DNA of 64,000 nt from Xylocopilactobacillus apicola (GTDB taxonomy: Bacteria > Bacillota > Bacilli > Lactobacillales > Lactobacillaceae): contig NZ_AP026802.1 of NCBI RefSeq assembly GCF_033095985.1, positions 1,674,001 through 1,738,000 of the forward strand, given 5' to 3'. Positions 50,679 to 59,926 of this stretch are shown piece after piece (position 1 is the stretch's first letter; each line of letters begins with the position of its first letter). The notes below the pieces were generated by a model. The model worked only from the letters and a program-made list of their open reading frames with translations, was not told the DNA's origin and ran no database searches. A program made the position numbers and the translations under genes.

Positions 50679-51011
50679 TTAGACCTGACTTCTAATAACT
50701 CTAGTCAAATTTTGCAAACTGGCAGCCACCGGCAAAACTGTAATTAAATTCCAATGATCTTCTGTTGTTGGAGCAAAAATATAAACGTTATTACTATAAA
50801 TATATGCCCTGCTGCCATTTGGTGAATTGAGCATAATCTTATTCATCCATTTAAACAAATTTCCCTTAGTTTTCCCGTGTTGTAAACCTCTTTGAATTAC
50901 TTTTTCTAACAGATTCTTTTGGCCTTTCTTATGTATGCCTGCTCTTTCTTTTAGTCGTTGCTTGGCATGCCGAGAAATGGTAATTTTGTTGGCGTCCAAT
51001 TTTTTATTCAC
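50679..51011 (-). CDS. Small conserved-looking protein of unknown function
   Basis: 110 residues from a GTG with GGAGGAG upstream. It has ITISRHAKQRLKERAGIHKK near the start, TKGNLFKWMNKIMLN in the middle and YIYSNNVYIFAP with WNLITVLPV near the end. The layout (H-A-K-Q-R-x-x-E-R, then a late I-T-V-L-P-V strand) is like small phage or mobile-element proteins of lactobacilli, distantly like DUF4258/BrnT-type RNase folds. No firm family is recognised. It may be part of an accessory stretch with the toxin remnants. Confidence 0.55.
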   Translation of the reverse strand: MNKKLDANKITISRHAKQRLKERAGIHKKGQKNLLEKVIQRGLQHGKTKGNLFKWMNKIMLNSPNGSRAYIYSNNVYIFAPTTEDHWNLITVLPVAASLQNLTRVIRSQV

Positions 51012-51119
51012 TTCGATTTGCTCCTCCTTCCCTATGCAATTTATATATAATTATCATCATAGTTAGTAGTAATTAGCTAATCTTTGCAAATTTCTTAATA
51101 AAAAATTTATGGTGAACTG

Positions 51120-51434
51120 CTAAAATGAAGTGCTTTTTTGGCTGCCCCCGACAAATTTTTGGAGTTCTTTCCGATAATTTCTCATCTCTAACAGCTTAAA
51201 ATTATTGAGCGCTAGCTCGAAAAGTTCAAAATTAGCAGACGCCTGACTGTGATAATTTATGAAACACCAGAAGACTGAAAAACTCTGGTCACGTCGCAAT
51301 TTTGTTAGATGCTTGCAGAAATGCCCTTCAATACAAAATCCAACAAAATTAAAAGCAATTGTCAATAAAGCTTCTTGAATTTTTAAATCCTGATCACCTT
51401 CAAAATGTTTAATAATTCTTATTGGCCAAATCAT
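51120..51434 (-). CDS. Hypothetical protein
   Basis: 104 residues, MIWPIRIIKHFEGDQDLKIQ onward, mixed hydrophobic and charged, with no recognised motif. A TTGACA lies 30-40 bases upstream, but no good ribosome site is visible, so translation is doubtful. It could be a remnant. Confidence 0.3.
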   Translation of the reverse strand: MIWPIRIIKHFEGDQDLKIQEALLTIAFNFVGFCIEGHFCKHLTKLRRDQSFSVFWCFINYHSQASANFELFELALNNFKLLEMRNYRKELQKFVGGSQKSTSF

Positions 51435-51483
51435 AATTAGTTATATAACCACAATATACTGTCAATTCATTTTTTAATATTCC

Positions 51484-51690
51484 TCGATATTGAAAATTAA
51501 TTCTTTTAAGGTGGCTTGTTCTGGTTCGGTCAAACTAAAACCTTTTCTCAAATGAGCTAACATTTGTTTAATTTATTAGAATCTGTTTGTCTCGGTCTGA
51601 TAAATTACTTTCTTCGTACAGCCTCTGAATCTTTTTGAGCTCAACTTTCAAGAATTTTGCAACTCAATTAGATTGCTTGTCAGTTATAAA
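51484..51690 (-). pseudogene. Possible remnant of a small helical protein
   Basis: LKVELKKIQRLYEESNLSDR then DKQILIN in one frame continues after a one-base shift as QMLAHLRKGFSLTEPEQATL then KELIFNIEEY. The charged helical pattern is loosely like small bacteriocin-immunity proteins, but no family can be claimed. Confidence 0.3.
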
Positions 51691-51719
51691 ACTCTTTGAT
51701 TTTTATCGTTTCAAAGTAA

Positions 51720-54700
51720 TCAAGGAATCACATTCACCAAAGTAAATGTCACTGTTGCATTGTATTTCCCTGCTTTTGGGATATCACTCGGACTTGCCTT
51801 AAAACTCAAATCCCATGGATAATTCTTGACGTCCTGATAGTCGCTTGTCGCAATTCCGCTATATAGAACTTGCGCTGTAGAAGTTAAATGTGTCTTCGTC
51901 CCTGAGGTCGTGTCATGATAATAAAGCGGATCGCCATTAATTACTTTGGTCTGATCTGTTGCGTGCTTAAACGGCTTTGACACCTCCGCTGTTATCTGCC
52001 AATTCTTCCCCGCTCTCGCATTTCGGTTATCGGTTAATTTCAAATTCTGCGCTGAACTTTTGTATTCTTGATTTTTCAAATGTCCCGCATGAGTTCCCAG
52101 ATCAATGTTGCCTGGCGTTGCTTCTAAAGTCTGCTTACCAATTTGATCCCAAACGTATGTCCGCTTGCGATTAGCCGTCGCCGATTCACTCATAATTTCA
52201 GCTGCGGTCTTCGCTGCTCCGTCTGGCTCATGCAGGAAATCATCAGTGCTTGCCTCCCGCCACTGAGCATTCGTAACGTAATATTGCGGATTAGGCGGTA
52301 CCGGTTTAGCGAGATCGTTAATTGGTGTTCCAGGCGTTGGATCTTTCAATTTTGCAGAGATCAACGTCCCGCTAACTGTAACATCTGGAAATTTCGTATT
52401 TGGACCAAGCGTTAATTTCCAAAGTTTAGGAGTATCTTCCAACATCGAATCGTAGCCTCTATCCACATAATTTGAATCCACTTTGTGAACAACATTAGTC
52501 AGGTCAAAACTGCTCAAATCCAGACTTTCTAAAGATGTACAACCCTTAAACATATATATAACATCCGTTACTTTACTGGTATCAAAATGACTTACATCAA
52601 TATTCTTTAATGAACTACATCTGCGAAACATCCTACTCATATTAGTTACTTTGCTGGTATTAAAATTTGTTGCGTTCCATTTTAGATCAGATAGAGAGGT
52701 GCAAAAATTAAACATCGATGACATCTCAGTAACATTACTGGTATTAAAGTTACTTAAATTAAGGTTTGTTATCGATGAACAGCTAGAAAACATTTCTGAC
52801 ATATCAGTAACATTACTGGTATTAAATCCTGTTACATCGAGGCTAGTTAATGATTCACACCCTAAAAACATTCTTTTCATTGAAGTAACTTTAGAAGTAT
52901 CAAAATCCTTCACTTCTAAATTGGTTATCTTTCCACATGAATAAAACATTTCACCCATATCAGTAACATTATGGGTATCGAAATTCTTCACATCGAGATT
53001 GGTTAACGACCTACAGTTCCAAAACATGCTATTCATATTAGTAACTTTACTTGTATTAAAGTTACTGACATCTAAATTGGTTAAGGAACGACATAGGCAG
53101 AACATGTAGTACATATTTGTCACTTCACTGGTATCGAGATTCTCTAGCCCTTCAATCGTAGTCATATTTTCTTGATCATAAAATAAAGTGCTTAGACTGC
53201 CCTTTGCTGTCACTCCCGGTTTGATTACCGTCTTTTCTATTTGTAAGCTATAGTCACGCCAAGGAAATTGGTCGTACCGTCCAGAAGAATCAAGCACTTT
53301 ATCGCTATCATAATTCAACTCATGCGGATAGATCGTCAGAACTTTAGTCGTTGCATTAAAGTCCCACCAGCCCTGATCATTTACTGTCACCGAATCTGTC
53401 GTCGGAACGTACTTGGCTGTATTGTACACTGTTTCAGTATTAGCTAAAGGTGCGTTAGCGTTAGCTGCATTATAGAAATATGATCCGTAAGTTGGATTGC
53501 CGCTATCATCAATCAACTGATTGGACTGATCATAAATTGAGATCTTCGAGACAATGGTTGACGTCTTTGGTACTCCTGGCGTCGCAGGATTATTAGTGAT
53601 CGTAATCTGTCCCGCATCGTTGGCAGTAAGGCTGGCCTTTTCGACTCCTTCATACTTCATCTTGACCGTATTAGTTCCAGTTTCGCCTAATTGTAAGCTG
53701 TTATTTGATCCGTAATTCAAAGGAACGTATAACAAACCGCCACTTTGAGCAACTCCCGCAGGCAGCGTGCCCGTTGGAGTGAAAAGACCACCTAAAGACT
53801 GCACTGCCGTCACTTTCTCCCAAATCGGCAGAGTATTATTTTTCGCTGTATATTTAAATGTGACTTCATCTCCTGGGTGAATATCAACGGTTTTAGCAAA
53901 ATTCGTCCCATCTGAGCTTAGCTGCAGATCGGTTGTAATATCACCAGCCGATAAAACTTGACGATAAACGTAATTGACAAAAACTACTCCATCAAAATTA
54001 GTATTAACCGTCATAGAAGTTCCAGCTGTAGTTACCGTACCGTCACTACCGGGAGTGCCGATTCGTTTATTGATTCTTAACCCATTGCTAAAAACGGTTC
54101 TATTTACTTGAGCTCGTTTGTAAGTTTTACCATTTTTAACAATCGTCCCTGGGCTGCTGCTATCAGTAAACACGGTTGACCCCGGGTGTTCCCTTTGCCA
54201 ATCTTCATAAATTGTAGTAACTGAAGTCTGAAGGTCAGTTCCAGTTTCGTCAATATAACGAGTTGTAACAACCGGATCTCCGGGTGTGAATGAACCACTA
54301 ACATTTTTAATATAATGACCTTCGTAACCATCACCAGTCGATCCTAAAATTGCAAATCCCCAATTGCTTCGATCAGCAACAACCGCCTTTTCACCAGCTG
54401 AGAGGACTTTCTTCCAAGTTACTACGCCTGAAGGATCGGCTAATTTAACAGTAATCACCGCAGTTGAAGAATCGTAACTAATTTCCATCGGATGCCACTG
54501 ATTGTCGGCAAGTTTCATTGCATTACCGTTAACCGTCCCATCAGAATTATTTTTTGCCGTAACTGCAGTACCATTTAACGGGGCTGTCAAAGCATTTTTC
54601 TTTGCAAAACCATTATTATTAGTTGAGACAAATGCTCCAAAACTATTATCGTTTAAAAGTCCACCCGAAATACTTGGAAAAAAATCATCTACGACGTGAT

Positions 54701-55462
54701 AATCTTGCTCATGTAAAGAGCTCCCATAAGGCGTTCCAGTCAACTCAGGTGCTGAATTGTAGTTGTAGTAAGTATCAACCTTAAAACCAATAGCATTCAT
54801 TAAATCGGAAATCCCAAGGTTACCACCGTTTTTTCCGATGGATCTAATATTTTGACCGTTATGTCGACTATTAACATCGGTTACAGGGGTAACTCCATCT
54901 TCTCTGCCAAAAACAGCCGGCAGTACATATGAGTTCTCGCCTTGAGATCCCATAATTACTTCTCCCGGTTTATAAAGTGGATGCAACACAAATCCAATTC
55001 CATCAGACAATCTACTTGAAGAAGATGGTTCTATTCTAAGATCCCATCTAAAAGTAAAATCCTTAGTCATGTCAACGGTTGAGTTTAAAGATACTGCACC
55101 TAACTGATTTTTTTTAGCATCATTTAAAGTTACAGAATCCCACGTCCAATTTTCATTAACTGTCACCTTTGCTGCTGATACGGGAGCAAAGAAGTTCTGT
55201 GAATCTCCTGCTCCAATATCAACTGAAGTTAGTCCGTTAACACCCCTGACTAATTTTTTGTTTTTTGTAACTGGTTTTAAATCAGTTACAACGGGATTAG
55301 CTAAATGCCCCCCCCCCTGAAATCGCTACCATTATTTTCATTGGTCAAATTATGTGGAAAATCTGCCGCTCTACTGTCTTCTTTAAAGTTAAAAGCGAAT
55401 ATTAGTCCACCTACGCTGCACAAAGTAATTAAAAAATAGCTCAATCTTTTTAATAAATTCAT
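51720..55462 (-). CDS. Large surface protein copy 3, out of frame at a G10 tract (phase-OFF or broken)
   Basis: The start is the ATG at 55462 (MNLLKRLSYFLITLCSVGGL), six bases after AAGGAG, giving a signal peptide that ends near FNFKEDSRAADF. A run of ten G (coding strand) then shifts the frame to a TAG at 55301. One more G, or two fewer, joins it to the 1148-residue frame that carries ITSVDIGAGDSQNFFAPV-like lectin sequence. With 11 G the gene would be 1248 codons, close to copy 2. The body has the lectin-like domain, a MucBP-like module and about ten BspA repeats (NFNTSKVTNMNSMFWNC and alike, residues about 690-950 of the body). A WxL-like end (KNWQITAEV, GKYNATVTFTL) closes it. An internal GTG cannot restore secretion. 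Confidence 0.8.
55308..55317 (-). repeat. Poly-G tract (G10) in the coding strand of surface protein 3
   Basis: Ten C on the plus strand, within the codons after the signal peptide. The frame is open for 8 or 11 G and closed for 10. Long G tracts are rare in this AT-rich DNA and are classic sites of slipped-strand phase variation. Confidence 0.85.
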
Positions 55463-55507
55463 CTTCATCTCCTTTTGTTCTGCTAAAGATATTGTAATAG
55501 ATTTCAT

Positions 55508-55872
55508 TATATCAAATCACTAATCAGATTTGGTTCATTTATTAAAAAAAATATTAAAAAAGATGAACTAGTTAGAGCTAATAACAAATTCAATCTATTT
55601 TTCCTTTGTTGAATTATCAATAATTAAAGCTTCATCATTCAAATTTCCGGGTATTTTTTTATATATTTAGCTCAATCAACCTTTTAAATTTATTTTAATC
55701 CAATAATATCATGTGTTCTCTCCTAAATTTGGGATCTCCATTGCCTCATGGTGTTTCTAGCTTTGTCCTCAATAAATTCAGCTAATCCGGTGATCCCTCA
55801 ATACCATGGATGTTAATTGCTCTAGAAGAAACGAGCCAGGTTTAATCGAACAGTTCAGTAGAATATTCGGCA
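55508..55872. other. Intergenic region without a supported gene
   Basis: AT-rich sequence upstream of surface protein 3, with a TATAAT at about 55510 that may be its promoter. No intact reading frame or clear RNA structure is seen. Confidence 0.5.
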
Positions 55873-55907
55873 AAAAAAAACGCCTCATAATCGTTAAATT
55901 ATGAGGC
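55872..55907 (-). terminator. Terminator of the opp operon
   Basis: GCCTCATAAT (55882-55891) pairs with ATTATGAGGC (55898-55907), 10 bp with a 6-base loop. On the minus strand a run of nine T follows. Confidence 0.9.
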
Positions 55908-55919
55908 ATTTCAAATGTT

Positions 55920-56861
55920 CTAACGCTGAGCTTCTTTTTGGTATTCAGCCACTTCAGCTACAGTACTATAAACAAAATGTCCTGGGACAACTTCTCTTAA
56001 CTCCCGTTTTTCATCTCCCTTGCGTTCAATCGAACTATCGTAAGGAATTTGCTGGCGTTTGCGCTCAACCTCGGGATCAGGCAGCGGAATCGCCGAAAGC
56101 AAGCTCTTTGTATAAGGGTGCAGTGGATGATTATAAACATCATCAGCTGTACCCAACTCCATTAAATGTCCTAAATGCATTACTGCAATCCGATCGCTGA
56201 TGTATTTAACCATCGATAAATCATGAGCAATAAACAAATAAGTCAGATTGTTGTTTTGTTGTATTTCCTTCATTAAATTAACTACTTGGGCTTGAATCGA
56301 AACGTCAAGCGCCGAGATTGGTTCGTCAGCAATAATAAACTTCGGATCCACTGCCAGAGCACGCGCAATTCCAATCCTCTGGCGCTGTCCACCAGAAAAT
56401 TCGTGCGGATAGCGAGTCAAATGATCAGGATTAAGTCCAACTACTTTCAACAAAGACTTGACACGATTCGTACGGTCTTGATCGCTCTTAGCCAAATGAT
56501 GGACATCTAGACCTTCAGCAATGATATCTTTTACTTTCATCCGGGGATCAAGCGAAGCATAAGGATCTTGAAAAATCATTTGAATACTGCGCCGAAAATT
56601 CAAGATTTCTGAACCGTGATTCTTGATTTTACAAACATCTTGACCATCAAAAGTAATCTTACCACTTGTTGGTTGATAAAGTCTGATAATACTACGACCC
56701 GTCGTACTTTTGCCAGAACCAGATTCGCCCACAAGACCAAAAGTCTCGCCTTCATAAATATCAAAACTCACGTCATCAACGGCCTTGACCTCGTTAGCTT
56801 TGCCGACATTAAAATACTGTTTAAGGTGTTCGACTTGGAGAATTTTCTTCGGTGTTGTCAT
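55920..56861 (-). CDS. oppF: Oligopeptide ABC transporter ATP-binding protein OppF
   Basis: 313 residues. Walker A is GESGSGKSTTGRS (about residue 43), the ABC signature SGGQRQRIGIARALA, Walker B FIIADEPISALDVS and the switch His in FIAHDLSMVKYI. It ends with the OppF-type C-terminal extension (HPLHPYTKSLLSAIPLPDPE). It hydrolyses ATP to drive peptide import with OppD, OppB and OppC. It is the last gene of the operon and ends at a strong terminator. Confidence 0.95.
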   Translation of the reverse strand: MTTPKKILQVEHLKQYFNVGKANEVKAVDDVSFDIYEGETFGLVGESGSGKSTTGRSIIRLYQPTSGKITFDGQDVCKIKNHGSEILNFRRSIQMIFQDPYASLDPRMKVKDIIAEGLDVHHLAKSDQDRTNRVKSLLKVVGLNPDHLTRYPHEFSGGQRQRIGIARALAVDPKFIIADEPISALDVSIQAQVVNLMKEIQQNNNLTYLFIAHDLSMVKYISDRIAVMHLGHLMELGTADDVYNHPLHPYTKSLLSAIPLPDPEVERKRQQIPYDSSIERKGDEKRELREVVPGHFVYSTVAEVAEYQKEAQR

Positions 56862-56862
56862 T

Positions 56863-57939
56863 TTAATTTAAACTCCCCTCAATCGGATTTTCGATTTGAC
56901 CTGCATGTTGTAAATGCTGGTATTCCTCTGAGCGTGCTTTGATTGCCGCAGGCGGCTCAACTTTTGGAGCATCCGGGTGCAACAACCAAGTTGCCGCATA
57001 GTGAGTTGGACTAACTTCAAAGAACGGCGGCTGCTCTTCTAAATCAATTTGCATTGCATAAGGATTACGCGGTGCAAAAGCATCTCCCTTTGGTGGATCT
57101 AATAAATCAGGCGGAGTACCTGGAATTGACGCCAATTTATCACTTCCCAGATCAAGCGTCGGCATCGAACTTAAAAGTCCCCAGGTATACGGATGTTTTG
57201 GATTATAAAAGATGTCGTCCACTGTGCCGTACTCCACAATTTTTCCGGCGTACATTACCGCAACCCGATCAGCAATTCCTGCCACAACTCCTAAATCATG
57301 AGTAATAAAGATAATTGAAGTATTAATTCTTTGTTGCAATTCCTTCATTAAATCGATGATCTGAGCTTGCACCGTAACATCCAAAGCGGTTGTCGGTTCG
57401 TCAGCGATCAGAATTTCCGGTTCATTAACAATCGCGATCGCAATTACGATCCGTTGGCGCTGACCACCAGAAAACTGATGCGGATAATCTTTCATCCTCC
57501 GCGGTGCGTCCTCAATCCCAACCATTTCTAAGGCCTCTTGTGCCCGTTTTAGCGCCTCAGACTTAGAAATCTTTTGATGGATTCTTAAAGGTTCCGCCAC
57601 TTGTTTACCAATTGGCATCGTCGGATCAAGAGAAGTCATTGGATCTTGAAAAATCATCGCTAAATCATTGCCTCGATGGTCGTTCATCTCTTTTTTTGAT
57701 GCTTTTAAAAGATCCTGCCCCTTATAATCGATAACTCCGCTTTCTATTTGGGCATTAGATGCCAAGAGTCCGATAATACTACGGGTTGTCACTGATTTGC
57801 CAGAACCAGATTCACCAACAATCGCCAGCGTCTCCCCTTTTTTAAGGTCAAAACTAACATCGCGAATTGCCTGAACCTTCCCTGCGAAAGTGTGAAAATT
57901 GATTCGAAGGTTTTTGACACTCAAAATTTCTTCTACCAT
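56863..57939 (-). CDS. oppD: Oligopeptide ABC transporter ATP-binding protein OppD
   Basis: 358 residues. Walker A is GESGSGKSVTTRS, the signature FSGGQRQRIVIAIAIV, Walker B ILIADEPTTALDVT and the switch IFITHDLGVVAGI. The end, HPYTWGLLSSMPTLD then IPGTPPDLLDPPKGDAFAPR, is the OppD/DppD C-terminal motif region. The Cys residues usual in that last region (4Fe-4S in some members) are not present. It precedes oppF by one base. Confidence 0.95.
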   Translation of the reverse strand: MVEEILSVKNLRINFHTFAGKVQAIRDVSFDLKKGETLAIVGESGSGKSVTTRSIIGLLASNAQIESGVIDYKGQDLLKASKKEMNDHRGNDLAMIFQDPMTSLDPTMPIGKQVAEPLRIHQKISKSEALKRAQEALEMVGIEDAPRRMKDYPHQFSGGQRQRIVIAIAIVNEPEILIADEPTTALDVTVQAQIIDLMKELQQRINTSIIFITHDLGVVAGIADRVAVMYAGKIVEYGTVDDIFYNPKHPYTWGLLSSMPTLDLGSDKLASIPGTPPDLLDPPKGDAFAPRNPYAMQIDLEEQPPFFEVSPTHYAATWLLHPDAPKVEPPAAIKARSEEYQHLQHAGQIENPIEGSLN

Positions 57940-57949
57940 AATTTACCTC

Positions 57950-58975
57950 CTACTCAGATTTTGGATCAAAGGCATCTCTTAACCCATCCGCGAAAAAGTT
58001 AAAGGAAATCATTAAGATGCACAAAACTAGTGCCGGATACCACATTTGGTATGGTAAGAAACGAAATGCTTTCTGTCCGTCAGATAACAATGTTCCTAGT
58101 GACGCATTTGGTGCCGGAATTCCAATTCCGATAAAGCTCAAGAAAGCTTCAAAGAAAATTGCACTTGGAATTGAAAACATTGTTTGAATAATAATTGTTG
58201 AAGAAAGGTTCGGAATCAAATGCTTTCTCGCAATTCTTAGCGGTGTTTCACCAATTGTAATTGAGGCTAAAACATATTCTTGCTCTTTTAACTTCAACGT
58301 CTGAGCTCGAATTAACCGCGCCATTGTGACCCAACTACTAAATGCAATCGCCAAAATAATTGACTGTAATCCTGGTTTTAGCACCAAAAGCAACAAAATC
58401 GCGACAATTAAATTTGGAACCGAAGAGATAATTTCAATAATCCGCTGCATCACAAGGTCAACGCTACCGCCTTTCCAACCGGAAATTATTCCGTAAGGCA
58501 ATCCAATTATCAAATCGACTAATGCCGCAATGAAAGCAATGATTAAAGAAAGTCTTGTTCCATAAAGAATCCGAGAGAACAAGTCTCTTCCTAAATAATC
58601 GGTCCCCAAAATATAAGTCCGATTTTTCGGTACATTATTAGCCTTATAAGGATCAACAACAACCCCAGCAGCATTTTTAATTTTCCCTCGGAAACCGGGG
58701 ATATTTGAATTAGCAATTCGTGGAGGTAAATTCGCATAATCTGGATTTTGAGCATTGGGATTATGTGGCGCAATAACTGGCGCTAAGAATGCCAAAACTC
58801 CCATAATCACTAAAACAATAAAAGCAACAACTGCAACTTTATTATGGCATAAACGCCTAATTGCATCTTGCACAAAAGTTAAAGAAGGTGCGCTAATTTT
58901 CTCTTGGTCAGCCGACTGATCGCTAGTAACCTTCTGGAAACTTTGAGCATTAATCTTTACTTCCTCCATAATCAT
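57950..58975 (-). CDS. oppC: Oligopeptide ABC transporter permease OppC
   Basis: 341 residues. A cytoplasmic N-terminal stretch is followed by a first membrane helix (VAVVAFIVLVIMGVLAFLAP), a large outer loop with GTDYLGRDLFSRILYGTRLS (the DppC/OppC hallmark), and five further helices. The EAA loop for ATPase contact is RKHLIPNLSSTII with EAFLSFIGIGIPAPNASLG. Its start ATGA overlaps the oppB stop, so the permease pair is translated together. A second ATG six bases later is also possible. Confidence 0.94.
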   Translation of the reverse strand: MIMEEVKINAQSFQKVTSDQSADQEKISAPSLTFVQDAIRRLCHNKVAVVAFIVLVIMGVLAFLAPVIAPHNPNAQNPDYANLPPRIANSNIPGFRGKIKNAAGVVVDPYKANNVPKNRTYILGTDYLGRDLFSRILYGTRLSLIIAFIAALVDLIIGLPYGIISGWKGGSVDLVMQRIIEIISSVPNLIVAILLLLVLKPGLQSIILAIAFSSWVTMARLIRAQTLKLKEQEYVLASITIGETPLRIARKHLIPNLSSTIIIQTMFSIPSAIFFEAFLSFIGIGIPAPNASLGTLLSDGQKAFRFLPYQMWYPALVLCILMISFNFFADGLRDAFDPKSE

Positions 58976-59904
58976 TTCCTCCCCTTACTAGTCAATCGAA
59001 TTCGTGGATCAACAATCATATATAAAATATCAGTAATTAGTAACATGATCATAAAAATCACTGAATAGAAAATCGTCAATCCCATAATCGTCGGATAATC
59101 GTTAGTCATAATTGATTTAACAAATTGTTCGCCGATTCCAGGAATAGAGAAAATATTTTCAACAACCATCGATCCCGTTAAAATATTTGCTGTTAATGGT
59201 CCGATAATAGTGATCACGGGAATTAAAGAGTTCCTTAGAGCGTGCTTAACAACTGTTTGCCACTTAGTATTTCCCTTCGCCTTTGAAAGTTCAATATAGT
59301 CGCTATTTAAAACATCGACCATTTCTGTGCGCATAAAGCGCGCAATTTGAGCTAATGGCGAAACTGCTAAGGCTAACGAAGGTAAAATACTTGAGCGCCA
59401 GCCATCCCACAAAGCAATCGGAAAAATTTTCATTTTGAAGGCCAAATAAAATTGTAATAACACTCCTAAAACAAAACTTGGTACCGAAATCCCTAAAATC
59501 GAAACAAAAGTTGCAAGACTATCGACCCAACTATTCTTGTTGATGGCCGAAATAGCGCCTAAAATAATCCCAAGAACCGAGCCCAAAATCATCGCTTGAG
59601 CACCAATTAACATAGAAGGTTTCAACCTTGAAATAATCAAAGTTGAAACAGATTGATTATTAAATTGGAATGAAGTTCCAAAATCACCATGCAACAAATT
59701 TAACATGTATGTTATGTATTGCTGCCAAATTGGTTTATTCAATCCGTATTGTTGGTTCATAATTTTAAGCTGTTCTGCTGACAACTTATCCTGATTGGTA
59801 AAAGGAGTTCCGGGCATCATTTTCATCATGAAAAATGTCACGCTGGCGACAATAAAAAGGGTTAACAGCAGATAGAAAATTCGCTTTAATATATATTTGG
59901 TCAT
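58972..59904 (-). CDS. oppB: Oligopeptide ABC transporter permease OppB
   Basis: 310 residues, six membrane helices. It starts with YILKRIFYLLLTLFIVASVT and has the DppB-type outer segment MNQQYGLNKPIWQQYITYML. The EAA loop is KAKGNTKWQTVVKHALRNSL and is followed by GSMVVENIFSIPGIGEQFVK. It forms the peptide channel with OppC. It lies 22 bases after the first oppA. Confidence 0.95.
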   Translation of the reverse strand: MTKYILKRIFYLLLTLFIVASVTFFMMKMMPGTPFTNQDKLSAEQLKIMNQQYGLNKPIWQQYITYMLNLLHGDFGTSFQFNNQSVSTLIISRLKPSMLIGAQAMILGSVLGIILGAISAINKNSWVDSLATFVSILGISVPSFVLGVLLQFYLAFKMKIFPIALWDGWRSSILPSLALAVSPLAQIARFMRTEMVDVLNSDYIELSKAKGNTKWQTVVKHALRNSLIPVITIIGPLTANILTGSMVVENIFSIPGIGEQFVKSIMTNDYPTIMGLTIFYSVIFMIMLLITDILYMIVDPRIRLTSKGRK

Positions 59905-59926
59905 GGTCCCCTGACTCCCTTAGATT

